Shown: piece by piece, positions 16,585 through 24,924 of the stretch
How positions within the stretch are numbered: the stretch's first letter is position 1
Layout of the letters: every line of letters begins with the position of its first letter
NCBI RefSeq assembly: GCF_002096845.1
Contig: NZ_NCVK01000045.1
Span: forward strand, 1-64,000
DNA length: 64,000 nt
Reading direction: 5' to 3'
Origin: Streptococcus mitis
GTDB taxonomy: Bacteria; Bacillota; Bacilli; Lactobacillales; Streptococcaceae
Position numbers and translations under genes: made by a program
The notes under the pieces: generated by a model
What the model saw: the letters and a program-made list of their open reading frames with translations, nothing else
Told to the model about the DNA's origin: nothing
Database searches by the model: none

Positions 16585-17751
16585 TTAGAGGATTTTATCA
16601 GCTCTGTCCACTGTAAAGAGGGCCACAGTCATCAGGATATCGACGAGTAAGAGGGCAGCTACAGCTGGTACCCAAGAGTGAAAAAGATTAAAACTGTAAC
16701 CAAAGAGAGTCGGCCCAAAGGCTGCTAGGATATAGCCTCCTGTTTGAGATAGGCCGGACAATTGGGCTGTCTTTTCAGGAGCGCTTGTCTTGAGTGAAAA
16801 GTTGACCATGAGATAAGGGAAAAGGGCGCTGGTTGCGGTTCCGATGAGGAGATGGATGGCAAGCCAGTAAAAGAAATGACCGATTGGGAAAAAGAGCATG
16901 GAAATGCCGACAACACCAGCTAGTGAAACCAGAGTGAGCATGAGCTGACGGTTGCGAGTTGACAAGCTGGTTGTCAGGCTTGGGATGGTCATTGAAAAAG
17001 GGATGCTAATCAGAGAGAAGATAGAGGTCAGCAAGCCAGCTTCGTGACTGGATAGGCCTGCATGGATAGCCATGGTAGGTAGCCAGGTCATAGCTGTGTA
17101 AAAGAGCAAGGATTGAAAACCGGCAAAGACAATCACTGCCCAGACCTGTTTATTATGCATGACCTTTGTTTTGCTTTTTTGTTTGGTTTGCGGAGCCAGT
17201 TTGTGATTGTAGCGGTGATTTGGGAGCCATACTAAAAAAGTTGCTAGACAGAGCAGGGTGAGGAGGATGATAAGTCCTTTCCAAGAACTGGCTTGTGTAA
17301 TAGGCACAGCCAGATAGGAAGCCAGAGCCGTCGCAATCCCCATAGAGGTTACATATAAGGTGGTCAGAAAACCAATTTTCTTTGGTTGATTGGCTTGGAT
17401 AAGACTAGGAAGCAGAACATTGATGACTGCGATACTTGCCCCAACCATCAAGGTTCCTAGATAGAGCAGGGGCAGATTGATTAGTCGAATCAGAGAACCG
17501 ATGGTCAAGAAGAAAAGGCTGTAGGTGAAGAGATGCTCCAAGCCGATTTTCTGAGCCAGTCGGGTAGAAAAGAGCGAGAAGAGGGTAAACATGAGGAGAG
17601 GAAGGCTGGTCAAGACACCAAGCGAACTAACTTCTACTCCCAGCCCTTGCGAAATATCTCCCAAAATAATGGGTAAAACAGTAAAAGGAGTCCGCAAGGA
17701 AACACCAATCAGGATAATACCTGGAACAAAAAAGAGTGATTGCTTTTTCAT
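16585..17751 (-). CDS. MFS transporter, CynX/NimT-like
   Basis: 388 aa with about 12 hydrophobic helices and the MFS domain layout: FSTRLAQKIG loop between helices 2 and 3, and a cytoplasmic loop near 185-205 rich in Lys and Gln. It resembles the cyanate/nitroimidazole-type branch (CynX/NimT). Substrate unknown. Single-gene unit, divergent from the glycosyltransferase. Confidence 0.8.
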   Translation of the reverse strand: MKKQSLFFVPGIILIGVSLRTPFTVLPIILGDISQGLGVEVSSLGVLTSLPLLMFTLFSLFSTRLAQKIGLEHLFTYSLFFLTIGSLIRLINLPLLYLGTLMVGASIAVINVLLPSLIQANQPKKIGFLTTLYVTSMGIATALASYLAVPITQASSWKGLIILLTLLCLATFLVWLPNHRYNHKLAPQTKQKSKTKVMHNKQVWAVIVFAGFQSLLFYTAMTWLPTMAIHAGLSSHEAGLLTSIFSLISIPFSMTIPSLTTSLSTRNRQLMLTLVSLAGVVGISMLFFPIGHFFYWLAIHLLIGTATSALFPYLMVNFSLKTSAPEKTAQLSGLSQTGGYILAAFGPTLFGYSFNLFHSWVPAVAALLLVDILMTVALFTVDRADKIL

Positions 17752-17905
17752 ATAATACCTCTTCTAGCTGATTTTAATAACAGCTTATTTTAAGGCTTTT
17801 TCCCTATAATGTCAAGTAAGGTTTTGGGCTTTCAAGATAAAAATGGGAAAGTCTTGAAAATTATGATAAAATAGTGGAAGGAAATCTATACATTGGAGAA
17901 AAACT

Positions 17906-18736
17906 GTGTCTGAAAAGCAAAAAATCAGCGTATTGATGTCGGTCTATATCAAGGAAAATCCGACATTTTTAAAGGATGCTATTGAGAGTGTTCAAAATCA
18001 GACCCTGAAACCGAGCGAATTGGTTCTGGTTGAGGATGGGCCTTTGACACCTGAGCTCTATCAAGTATTAGACCAGCTTGAAGCTGAGTCTGATATTCCA
18101 GTGAAACGCTATCCTCTTGAGCAGAATCAAGGTTTGGGTCTGGCTCTTCGACAGGGTGTTTTGCAGTGTCAGTACGATATCATCGCTCGTATGGATACAG
18201 ATGATATAGCTGTTCCAGACCGTTTTGAGAAACAGGTTCAGCTAATGGAGAAGGACAAGCTCGACCTATTAGGTGGACATATTGCAGAGTTTATTGACAA
18301 TCCTGATGAGATTGTTTCTTACCGTCGTGTTCCAACCCAGCATGCAGATATTGTAGCTTATCAAAGAATGAGAAGTGCCTTTAACCATATGACAGTCATG
18401 TTCAAGAAGGACATAGTTCTCAAGGCAGGCAACTATGAGGATGGCCTTTATATGGAGGATGACCTCCTCTGGCTCAATATGATTGCTGCAGGAGCCAAGA
18501 CTGGAAATCTGGATCAAATCTTGTGTCAGGTTCGTGTCGGAGCAGGAATGTTTGAGCGTCGTGGGGGACTGCGTTACCTCAAACTCTATCGTCAAGCTCG
18601 TCAGCGCATGCTGAAGAGAGGGCAAATTTCTTACAGAGAGTACGCCAAGAGTGTTGCGATTCAGATGGTTGTTGCCCTTTGTCCAGGATTTGTCAGGCAG
18701 TTTATTTTTATGAAGCTGTTACGAAAAAGCAATTAA
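17906..18736 (+). CDS. family 2 glycosyltransferase
   Basis: 276 aa. GTG start at 17906 with GGAG 8 nt before. GT-A fold signatures: ISVLMSVYIKENP at the N-terminus, LVEDGPLT, and a metal-binding DTDD in IARMDTDDIAVPDRF (about 94-108). A later ED (YMEDDLLWLNM) is the likely catalytic base. One weak hydrophobic stretch near the C-terminus. It likely adds a sugar to a capsule, teichoic-acid or glycan precursor; no acceptor can be deduced because it stands alone. Confidence 0.85.
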   Translation: MSEKQKISVLMSVYIKENPTFLKDAIESVQNQTLKPSELVLVEDGPLTPELYQVLDQLEAESDIPVKRYPLEQNQGLGLALRQGVLQCQYDIIARMDTDDIAVPDRFEKQVQLMEKDKLDLLGGHIAEFIDNPDEIVSYRRVPTQHADIVAYQRMRSAFNHMTVMFKKDIVLKAGNYEDGLYMEDDLLWLNMIAAGAKTGNLDQILCQVRVGAGMFERRGGLRYLKLYRQARQRMLKRGQISYREYAKSVAIQMVVALCPGFVRQFIFMKLLRKSN

Positions 18737-18786
18737 AAGATTGTAGCAAATCGTAAACTTTAGAAAAAGTGTTATAATAACAATAT

Positions 18787-18940
18787 AATGCTCTTCGAAA
18801 ATCAAATTCAAACCGCGTCAACGTCGCCTTGCCGTATGTGTAGGATACTGACTACGTCAGTTCCATCTACAACCTCAAAACAGTGTTTTGAGCAACCTGC
18901 GGCTAGTTTCCTAGTTTGCTCTTTGATTTTCATTGAGTAT
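18787..18940 (+). repeat. BOX element (A-B-C)
   Basis: boxA (GCTCTTCGAAAATCAAATTC), boxB with CTCAAAACAGTGTTTTGAG, and boxC ending CATTGAGTAT. It fills most of the 341-bp gap between the glycosyltransferase and apt; the rest holds only the apt terminator. Confidence 0.9.
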
Positions 18941-19051
18941 GAAACTAAATCTCAAACACTTAGTCCTTTTATTATACTGCAAGAAGATATAGTTTTCAAT
19001 TATACTTTTTCTCTAACTAGCTATAGTCTATTTTTATATCCTAATGTAGAG

Positions 19052-19074
19052 AAAACAGCCCTAGGGACTGTTTT
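19052..19074 (-). terminator. terminator of apt
   Basis: AAACAGCCC tag GGACTGTTT with T runs on both strands, 4 nt beyond the apt stop codon. Confidence 0.75.
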
Positions 19075-19077
19075 TGA

Positions 19078-19590
19078 TTAATAATGCATAAGAACCTTGT
19101 AATCGTAGTCACCGATTTTTTCACGGCCGTTCAATTCATCCAATTCAACAAGGAAGGCACAACCTGCTACAACACCACCAAGTTTTTCAATCATTTCGAT
19201 AGTTGCCTTAACAGTTCCACCTGTTGCCAAGAGGTCATCTACGATAAGAACACGTTGACCTGGCTTGATGGCATCAGCATGCATAGTCAAGGTATCAACA
19301 CCGTACTCTTTTTCATAGTCAGCAGAAATGACTTCACGTGGCAATTTACCTGGTTTACGAACAGGTGCAAAACCAATTCCCAACTCAAAGGCAACTGGAC
19401 AGCCCACGATAAAACCACGAGCCTCAGGACCTACAATCATGTCGATTTTCTTGTCAGTAGCATACTGAACAATTTCACGAACAGCGTAGCTATAAGCATT
19501 CCCATCAGCCATCAAAGGACTAATATCACGGAAGGTAATCCCTTCCTTTGGATAATTTTCAATTGTTGCAATGTAATCTTTTAAATTCAT
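19078..19590 (-). CDS. apt: adenine phosphoribosyltransferase
   Basis: Salvages adenine: adenine + PRPP gives AMP + PPi. 170 aa from [10 protein letters not shown]; 26 further codons upstream are open but not family-like. PRPP-binding loop [13 protein letters not shown] (about 118-130) and the flexible-loop region [10 protein letters not shown]. Length is standard. It stands 85 nt after a methyltransferase gene on the same strand. Confidence 0.95.
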   Translation of the reverse strand: MNLKDYIATIENYPKEGITFRDISPLMADGNAYSYAVREIVQYATDKKIDMIVGPEARGFIVGCPVAFELGIGFAPVRKPGKLPREVISADYEKEYGVDTLTMHADAIKPGQRVLIVDDLLATGGTVKATIEMIEKLGGVVAGCAFLVELDELNGREKIGDYDYKVLMHY

Positions 19591-19675
19591 CTTTTTCTTT
19601 CTTTCAAAGTTTTTACTCTCTATTATAGCATATTTTTTAAGAAAGAAAAAAGGAAAAGTTAACTTCAATGATTAT

Positions 19676-20434
19676 CTAACGATTTGACGATTTATGACTA
19701 GCCATAGCAATAAAACCCAATTTCTGTTTATTCTTATTAAACATTTTATACATAGTTAAAAACTGCTTTCTATTCTCCTTTTTACAAGCATTTACACAAA
19801 TTTTCAAGGTTCCTAGCCAACCCTCGTCATAAATCATACCCGATAATTTCATTAATGTCATTTCACCAGTCAATACTTTCACATCACGATAACCTGATTC
19901 TATCATCACCTGTTCCCAACCATCTTGAGTTAAAGGACCTACATTTACATGAATTGCTTGTGACAATTCCTGTCTGACAGACTCTTTAGCTTCCTTAAGA
20001 AGCACATCATGTGTCAATAAAAGACCTCCAGGTTTTAAAACCCTTAGATATTCCATTACACATTTTTTCTTAGCTTGATCGGCTTGCATAGTCAGCATAG
20101 CTTCGTTTATAACAATATCAAAACTAGCATCTTCATAAGGAAGTTTCATTGCATTTGCTCTTTCAAAACTGATCAAATGACCTACACCTGCCGTTTCAGC
20201 AGATTTTTTAGCCACTTCTAAGGCTTGAGCATCCATATCAACAGCAGTTATCTTACAACCAAAACGCTGTGCCAACTCAATTGCTGTAGTTCCCCTATTA
20301 CACGCAACCTCTAGTATTCTCTTTTCTTTTGAAAATCCTCCTTCTGCAATTAACCAATCTGTAGCACGTTTTCCACCTGGACGTAAGCGTTTTTTCCCCA
20401 GTTTTGCTAAAAACTTATGACCTGCTTCTGACAT
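19676..20434 (-). CDS. class I SAM-dependent methyltransferase (UbiE-like)
   Basis: 252 aa. Rossmann methyltransferase: motif I LEVACNRGTTAIELAQ (about 41-56), acidic ribose-binding AVDMDAQAL, motif II ASFDIVINEAML, motif III LKPGGLLLTHDV. The N-terminal KKRLRPGGKRATDWLI helix is substrate-side. Small-molecule methyltransferase of unknown substrate. The following 429 bp up to rplA contain no gene. Confidence 0.8.
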   Translation of the reverse strand: MSEAGHKFLAKLGKKRLRPGGKRATDWLIAEGGFSKEKRILEVACNRGTTAIELAQRFGCKITAVDMDAQALEVAKKSAETAGVGHLISFERANAMKLPYEDASFDIVINEAMLTMQADQAKKKCVMEYLRVLKPGGLLLTHDVLLKEAKESVRQELSQAIHVNVGPLTQDGWEQVMIESGYRDVKVLTGEMTLMKLSGMIYDEGWLGTLKICVNACKKENRKQFLTMYKMFNKNKQKLGFIAMASHKSSNR

Positions 20435-20579
20435 TTGAACACCTCTGTTTTTTCTTCATTATAACATAAAATGATATTATCTGACAATTCTAATCTATTA
20501 TTTGATAGACTAGAATCAAAAGCATACAAACCACCATGACTATAGCATAAATTTATTATTACCTCTCTAGTTCGAATTC

Positions 20580-20815
20580 AACTCCTCCCATCATTTACAC
20601 ATTCAGGTTACGATTATTTTTGTACTTTGGAATTACTCTCATCTTCATCCGCTCTACGAACCTCCACCTTTCTGTTCGTAGAGCTATGATTTCGCTATCC
20701 CTTCCTCTGCCGATTCTTATTTCCAGCGTCAGACTTGAGAATCGCTAACAGGTTCACTAATAGATGGCCCCAAAAGAGGAGTTGTACCTCAGATGAACGG
20801 AATGGACGTCGTACC
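20580..20815 (-). other. structured intergenic region downstream of rplA
   Basis: Part of a 429-bp gene-free stretch (20435-20863). It contains a perfect 10-bp inverted repeat, CTCTACGAAC / GTTCGTAGAG (20671-20702), with a 12-nt purine-rich loop on the minus strand. Short open frames exist but none has a ribosome site. It looks like a remnant of a repeated or mobile non-coding element rather than a gene; no identity assigned. Confidence 0.35.
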
Positions 20816-20816
20816 T

Positions 20817-20845
20817 AAAAAAACGAGCACTTTCGTACTCGTTTT
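20817..20845 (-). terminator. terminator of rplK-rplA
   Basis: Minus strand AAAACGAGTACGAAAGTGCTCG followed by a T run, 19 nt past the rplA stop codon. Confidence 0.85.
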
Positions 20846-20863
20846 CTCTGTATAAACTACTGA

Positions 20864-21553
20864 TTAAAGTGAGTTTACGTCAACTTTGATACCAACACCT
20901 TGAGTAGTTGTGATAGTCAAGTTTGTTACGTAAGTTCCTTTAGCTGTAGCTGGTTTTGCTTTTTGGATTGTTTCGTTGAAAGCTTTGAAGTTTTCAACCA
21001 ATTTTTCAGCTTCAAATGATACTTTACCGATGATTGCTTGAACGTTACCTGCACGGTCAGCACGGTAAGTGATTTTACCACCTTTAGACTCTTCAACTGC
21101 TTTAGCAACATCCATAGTTACAGTACCAGTTTTAGGGTTTGGCATCAAGTTACGTGGTCCAAGGACACGTCCAAGACGTCCAACAAGAGCCATCATGTCA
21201 GGTGTTGCGATAACTACGTCGAAGTCCAACCAACCGTCGTTGATTTTAGCAACAAGGTCATCTTCACCAACAAAGTCTGCACCAGCAGCTTTTGCTTCTT
21301 CAGCTTTTGCACCACGTGCGAAAACAAGAACGCGTGAAGTTTTACCAGTACCGTTTGGCAATACCATTGCTCCACGGATTTGTTGGTCAGCTTTTTTAAC
21401 GTCGATGTTCAAGTTGTAAGCAACTTCTACAGTTGCGTCAAATTTTGCAAAGTTTGTTTCTTTTGCAAGTGCTACAGCTTCTTCTACGCTGTATGCTTTT
21501 GTGCTGTCGATTTTCTCAAGAGCAGCACGAAGTTGTTTGCTTTTTTTAGCCAT
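20864..21553 (-). CDS. rplA: 50S ribosomal protein L1
   Basis: 229 aa, the full length for L1. It forms the mobile L1 stalk and contacts 23S rRNA and E-site tRNA. Recognised by [16 protein letters not shown], the [19 protein letters not shown] loop and the [12 protein letters not shown] strand. L1 proteins often repress their own operon by binding the mRNA; the 97-nt rplK-rplA spacer is the place to look for such a site. Highly conserved. Confidence 0.97.
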
Positions 21554-21650
21554 TTTCTATTCTCCTTGTAAGTGGTTCAATCGATTTTCATCTCCCACGT
21601 CACTCCTCGAAATGATGAAGTCTTGCGGGTTATATTGGGGGTGTTATTGA

Positions 21651-22076
21651 TTAGTCAACAACAGTGAATCCCATAGAACGAGCAGTACCTTCGATCATAC
21701 GCATTGCAGACTCTACGTTTGCTGCGTTCAAATCTGGCATCTTAGTTTCTGCAATTTCTTGTACTTGTGCACGAGTAACTGTAGCAACTTTAGTTTTGTT
21801 AGGTGTACCTGATCCTTTTTCAACACCTGCAGCTTTTTTCAAAAGAACAGCAGCTGGTGGTGTTTTAGTGATGAAAGTAAATGATTTATCTTCGTAAACT
21901 GAGATAACAACTGGAATGATCATACCAGCTTGGTCAGCTGTACGAGCGTTGAACTCTTTTGTGAATCCCATGATGTTGATACCAGCTTGACCAAGAGCAG
22001 GTCCAACCGGTGGAGCTGGTGTAGCTTTACCAGCAGGGATTTGCAATTTTACAAGTTTTTCGACTTTTTTAGCCAT
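21651..22076 (-). CDS. rplK: 50S ribosomal protein L11
   Basis: 141 aa. Part of the GTPase-associated centre with 23S rRNA, and the thiostrepton target. N-terminal proline-rich helix region [16 protein letters not shown] and C-terminal RNA-binding domain ending RSMGFTVVD. First gene of the rplK-rplA operon; the promoter is at 22155-22182. Confidence 0.97.
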   Translation of the reverse strand: MAKKVEKLVKLQIPAGKATPAPPVGPALGQAGINIMGFTKEFNARTADQAGMIIPVVISVYEDKSFTFITKTPPAAVLLKKAAGVEKGSGTPNKTKVATVTRAQVQEIAETKMPDLNAANVESAMRMIEGTARSMGFTVVD

Positions 22077-22154
22077 TTTTAAATCCTCCTTTGTGGTTTT
22101 GGCGGTAATTAGAGATTTTTACCTCCCACAAGTATGCTTTTCACATACCCATCT

Positions 22155-22182
22155 ATTATACACTATTTATCTAGAATTGCAA
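22155..22182 (-). promoter_or_regulatory. promoter of rplK-rplA
   Basis: Minus strand TTGCAA (22182-22177), 16 nt, TATAAT (22160-22155). Confidence 0.75.
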
Positions 22183-22200
22183 GAGAAAAGTTTATTTTTT

Positions 22201-22350
22201 ATACTCAATGAAAATCAAAGAGTAAACTAGGAAGCTAGCCGCAGGCTACTCAAAGTACAGCTTTGAGGTTGCAGATAAAACTGACGAAGTCAGTAACATA
22301 CGCACGATAAGGCGACGCTGATATGGTTTGAAGAGATTTTCGAAGAGTAT
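22201..22350 (-). repeat. BOX element (A-B-C) at the end of ldcB
   Basis: Full BOX on the minus strand, with a degenerate boxB (CAAAGCTGTACTTTGAG in place of the usual palindrome). Its boxA end TAT overlaps the first base of the ldcB stop codon. Confidence 0.9.
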
Positions 22351-23066
22351 TAATCGACGTAATCTCCACCTTCAAATCCATAGTATTCTTCCAAACTGAG
22401 ACCACTCTCAGCAATTTCTTTTGCTTCTTTTCCGACATAACGAAGGTGCCATTCCTCAGCCATATAGCCTGTTTCCTTTTCCTTGCCTTTGAGATAACGG
22501 ACAACAAAACCATAATCAGCCGCATGATCCAAGAGCCATTGGGCCGCTTTTTCTTCTGTCACCAAACCACCATTTGTCCCAATCACATCAAAAGCCAAGC
22601 CTGTCTGGTGCTCGCTATAGCCAGGTCGAGCAGAATAACGGTCGGCAGCTTCTTTCCCATCTTGATTGACATAATCTTGATAGAGCTTGGTCTGAGTTTC
22701 ATAACTTCTAAAACCACTGTAATGGTCGCTAATGGGGAAACCTGCCTCTTGCATAGCTTTGATGAGCTTGACCAACTCAGCCTTGGCTGTTGGATTTTCC
22801 CCTGGATTGTAGTCTTTCGACAATGGATAGTGTTTATTGGCTACGATGATTTCATCGTATTTCCCTTGAATGCTGTAATAGTCTCCTTTGTTAACCACTT
22901 CTGCTTTTTTCTGGGTAGCTCCTTGAGATTTACTGCCGACTGTTCCATCAGCTTTGGCTGTTTGTTCTGTCTTAGCTGCTCCATCTTCATTTTTTGATTT
23001 TTCTTGTGAACAAGCTGCTAGACTCAAGGCTAGCAAGGCTGTCAAGACAAGGTATCTTTTTTTCAT
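22350..23066 (-). CDS. ldcB: L,D-/D-alanyl carboxypeptidase LdcB (M15B), lipoprotein
   Basis: Trims peptidoglycan stem peptides outside the membrane (DacB/LdcB, tetra- to tripeptide). 238 aa with signal peptide MKKRYLVLTALLALSLAAC; Cys19 is the lipidated residue. A Lys/Thr-rich spacer (20-70) is followed by the VanY/M15B domain with zinc and catalytic motif SEHQTGLAFDV, and the second zinc/acid site EEWHLRYV. Last gene of the M42-HIT-ldcB operon, starting 2 nt after HIT. The stop codon is shared with a BOX element. Confidence 0.93.
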   Translation of the reverse strand: MKKRYLVLTALLALSLAACSQEKSKNEDGAAKTEQTAKADGTVGSKSQGATQKKAEVVNKGDYYSIQGKYDEIIVANKHYPLSKDYNPGENPTAKAELVKLIKAMQEAGFPISDHYSGFRSYETQTKLYQDYVNQDGKEAADRYSARPGYSEHQTGLAFDVIGTNGGLVTEEKAAQWLLDHAADYGFVVRYLKGKEKETGYMAEEWHLRYVGKEAKEIAESGLSLEEYYGFEGGDYVD

Positions 23067-23068
23067 TT

Positions 23069-23539
23069 CTACTCCTTTATTTCTAATAGTTTATCTACTT
23101 CTGACGATAAACATTTGACTAATCTCTTGATCTCATCCGGTTTTGCTTGGCAGGTTTCTGAGGTCATTTCTTCAAAGGGAATCCACCAGACTGGACCACA
23201 TCCATTGAGACCGTGACCATTCATATCACCTGTTCGTCTAGGAAACAGATGCCAATGAAGATGGGCATCGCCATTTCCTAGCAGTTCGATATTCATTTTC
23301 TCAGCAGCAAAGGCCTTAGCAACTGCCTCTTGGACCACACTCAGTTCTTCTAGAAAACGGAGTCTTGTCTCCTTTTTCAAATGGTGCAATTCGCTGACAT
23401 GTTCCTTGGCTAGAAAGAGACTATAGCCTGCAAAATACTGGTGGTCTCCAACCACAAGATAGCCTGTTTCCAACTCTTTGACAAAATAGGGATTTTCTCT
23501 AGCTTTGATGAGGTCAATTCGTTGGCAGATGAGGCACAT
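23069..23539 (-). CDS. HIT-family protein
   Basis: 156 aa. Histidine triad nucleotide hydrolase-like protein: the triad HLHWHLFPR is at about residues 92-100, with an N-terminal CLICQRI that may bind metal. Expected to hydrolyse dinucleoside polyphosphates or aminoacyl/acyl-AMP; the substrate is unknown. It begins 1 nt after the M42 peptidase gene. Confidence 0.85.
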   Translation of the reverse strand: MCLICQRIDLIKARENPYFVKELETGYLVVGDHQYFAGYSLFLAKEHVSELHHLKKETRLRFLEELSVVQEAVAKAFAAEKMNIELLGNGDAHLHWHLFPRRTGDMNGHGLNGCGPVWWIPFEEMTSETCQAKPDEIKRLVKCLSSEVDKLLEIKE

Positions 23540-23540
23540 A

Positions 23541-24578
23541 TTAGTCTACCAATGCACTCTTAAGATAAGCATCGACCATACGCTCTGTTGCGACAACCGA
23601 GTCAATATGAGTACGCTCATAAGAATGGCTAGACTCGATACCCGCGCCCAGGAGGGCGTGTTTGACCTCTGCCCCAGCAGACATGGCTGCTGAAGCGTCC
23701 GATCCATAAAATGGATAGATATCCAGCTTAAATGGAATATCTTGTTCTTTCGCCAAGGCAACTAAGTGTTGACGGAAGTCATAGTGATAAGGGCCTGAAG
23801 CATCCTTGACACAGATAGATACTGTGTACTCATCTGTCTGCTGGTCATCGCCCATGGCTCCCATGTCCACAGCCAGATATTCAACTACTTGAGCAGGAAT
23901 GCTAGAGTTTGCACCGTGTCCCACTTCTTCAAAGACTGAAAAAGCAAAATGAGTTGTTACGGGCAATTCAATCTTCTCTTCCTTATAAATACGAAGCAGG
24001 TTAAGCAAAATCGCTGCGCTGACCTTGTCATCCAAATGACGAGACTTGATAAAACCTGTCTCTGTCACGACAGTTCGTGGGTCAAAGCTGATAAAATCAC
24101 CAACCTCAATCCCCAAGGCACGAGTTTCTTTTTCATTAGTTACTTTGGCGTCCAAACGCACTTCCATATTGTCTTGCGTGCGTTCTGCAGTTCCTGCATC
24201 CTTGTAAACATGGCAAGAAGTTTGGTGGATGAGGATGGTTCCTGATACTTTTTCACCTGTGCTAGCTACGTGAACGGTACAGTTTTCTCCTTCAATCATG
24301 TTCCAAGGAAAACCACCGATACGATCCAGTTTGAGACGACCGTCTGGTTTGACAGCACGGACAATGGCCCCCAGCGTATCCACATGGGCAGTCACATAGC
24401 GATGCTCTTCATCATTTTGACCTTTGATGGTCACATTGACACCACCCTTAGCTGTGCGAACCGGCTGGTAACCAAAACCTTCTAGAGTCTTGACTAAATA
24501 GTCCGAAATCTCACGAGTGAAGCCTGTTGGCGATGCGATAGCTGTCAGTTCTTTGATATATTCTACTGTTTGATTCAT
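23541..24578 (-). CDS. M42-family aminopeptidase
   Basis: 345 aa cytosolic dimetal peptidase (PepA/FrvX type). Visible motifs: VTAHVDTLGAI (first metal His-Asp), KSRHLDDKVSA, VFEEVGHGANS (catalytic Glu-Glu) and YLAVDMGAMGDD. It starts MNQTVEYIKE with GAGGTGAAG upstream. Its promoter, ribosome site and first six codons are duplicated about 250 bp upstream, where they drive a chimeric small ORF. Removes N-terminal, often acidic, residues; exact specificity uncertain. Confidence 0.9.
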   Translation of the reverse strand: MNQTVEYIKELTAIASPTGFTREISDYLVKTLEGFGYQPVRTAKGGVNVTIKGQNDEEHRYVTAHVDTLGAIVRAVKPDGRLKLDRIGGFPWNMIEGENCTVHVASTGEKVSGTILIHQTSCHVYKDAGTAERTQDNMEVRLDAKVTNEKETRALGIEVGDFISFDPRTVVTETGFIKSRHLDDKVSAAILLNLLRIYKEEKIELPVTTHFAFSVFEEVGHGANSSIPAQVVEYLAVDMGAMGDDQQTDEYTVSICVKDASGPYHYDFRQHLVALAKEQDIPFKLDIYPFYGSDASAAMSAGAEVKHALLGAGIESSHSYERTHIDSVVATERMVDAYLKSALVD

Positions 24579-24633
24579 TTCTTCACCTCTTTTGCTACCT
24601 ATTATAACACATTTATCATCGGATAAAAGAGAA

Positions 24634-24670
24634 AATCACTCCTGTAGACTTGGCTACAAAAGTGATTTTA
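24634..24670 (-). terminator. duplicated brnQ-type terminator, copy 1
   Basis: AAAATCACT / AGTGATTTT stem with an inner TGTAG / CTACA helix and T run; now follows the chimeric small ORF. Confidence 0.8.
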
Positions 24671-24674
24671 ATGA

Positions 24675-24827
24675 TTATTCCATTTCAAAAACATCGCTTT
24701 CTTGCTTGTTTGGTAGAACCAAAGAGAGCAAGATTCCGACAACAGCTGGTACTAACCATGGGAGAGATGCCTTGGCAAAAGGAAGAGTGTTGACAAGGTT
24801 TGCAAGAAACTCTACTGTTTGATTCAT
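24675..24827 (-). CDS. chimeric 50-aa ORF made by the duplication (M42 start + BrnQ tail)
   Basis: Starting at the duplicated M42 start codon, the frame reads MNQTVE and then continues in frame into the BrnQ C-terminus (FLANLVNTLPFAKASLPW to QESDVFEME). It has the M42 promoter copy (-10 ATTATA on plus at 24850-24855), the GAGGTG ribosome site, one hydrophobic helix and its own terminator, so all parts of an expression unit are present. It may be a by-product without function. Confidence 0.55.
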   Translation of the reverse strand: MNQTVEFLANLVNTLPFAKASLPWLVPAVVGILLSLVLPNKQESDVFEME

Positions 24828-24881
24828 TTCTTCACCTCTTTTGCTACCTATTATAACACATTTATCATCGGATAAAAAAAG

Positions 24882-24921
24882 AAAATCACTCCTGTAGACT
24901 TGGCTACAAAAGTGATTTTAA
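24882..24921 (-). terminator. terminator of brnQ (copy 2)
   Basis: Minus strand AAAATCACTTTTGTAG / CTACAGGAGTGATTTT, followed by TCTTTTTTT, immediately past the brnQ stop codon. Confidence 0.8.
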
Positions 24922-24924
24922 TGA

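Noticed and set aside
20660-20720. possible T-box or riboswitch because of GGTGGAGGTTCG near a stem
   Set aside because: No T-box AGGGTGGNACCGCG bulge, no downstream aminoacyl-tRNA or biosynthetic gene on the correct side, and it follows a terminator.
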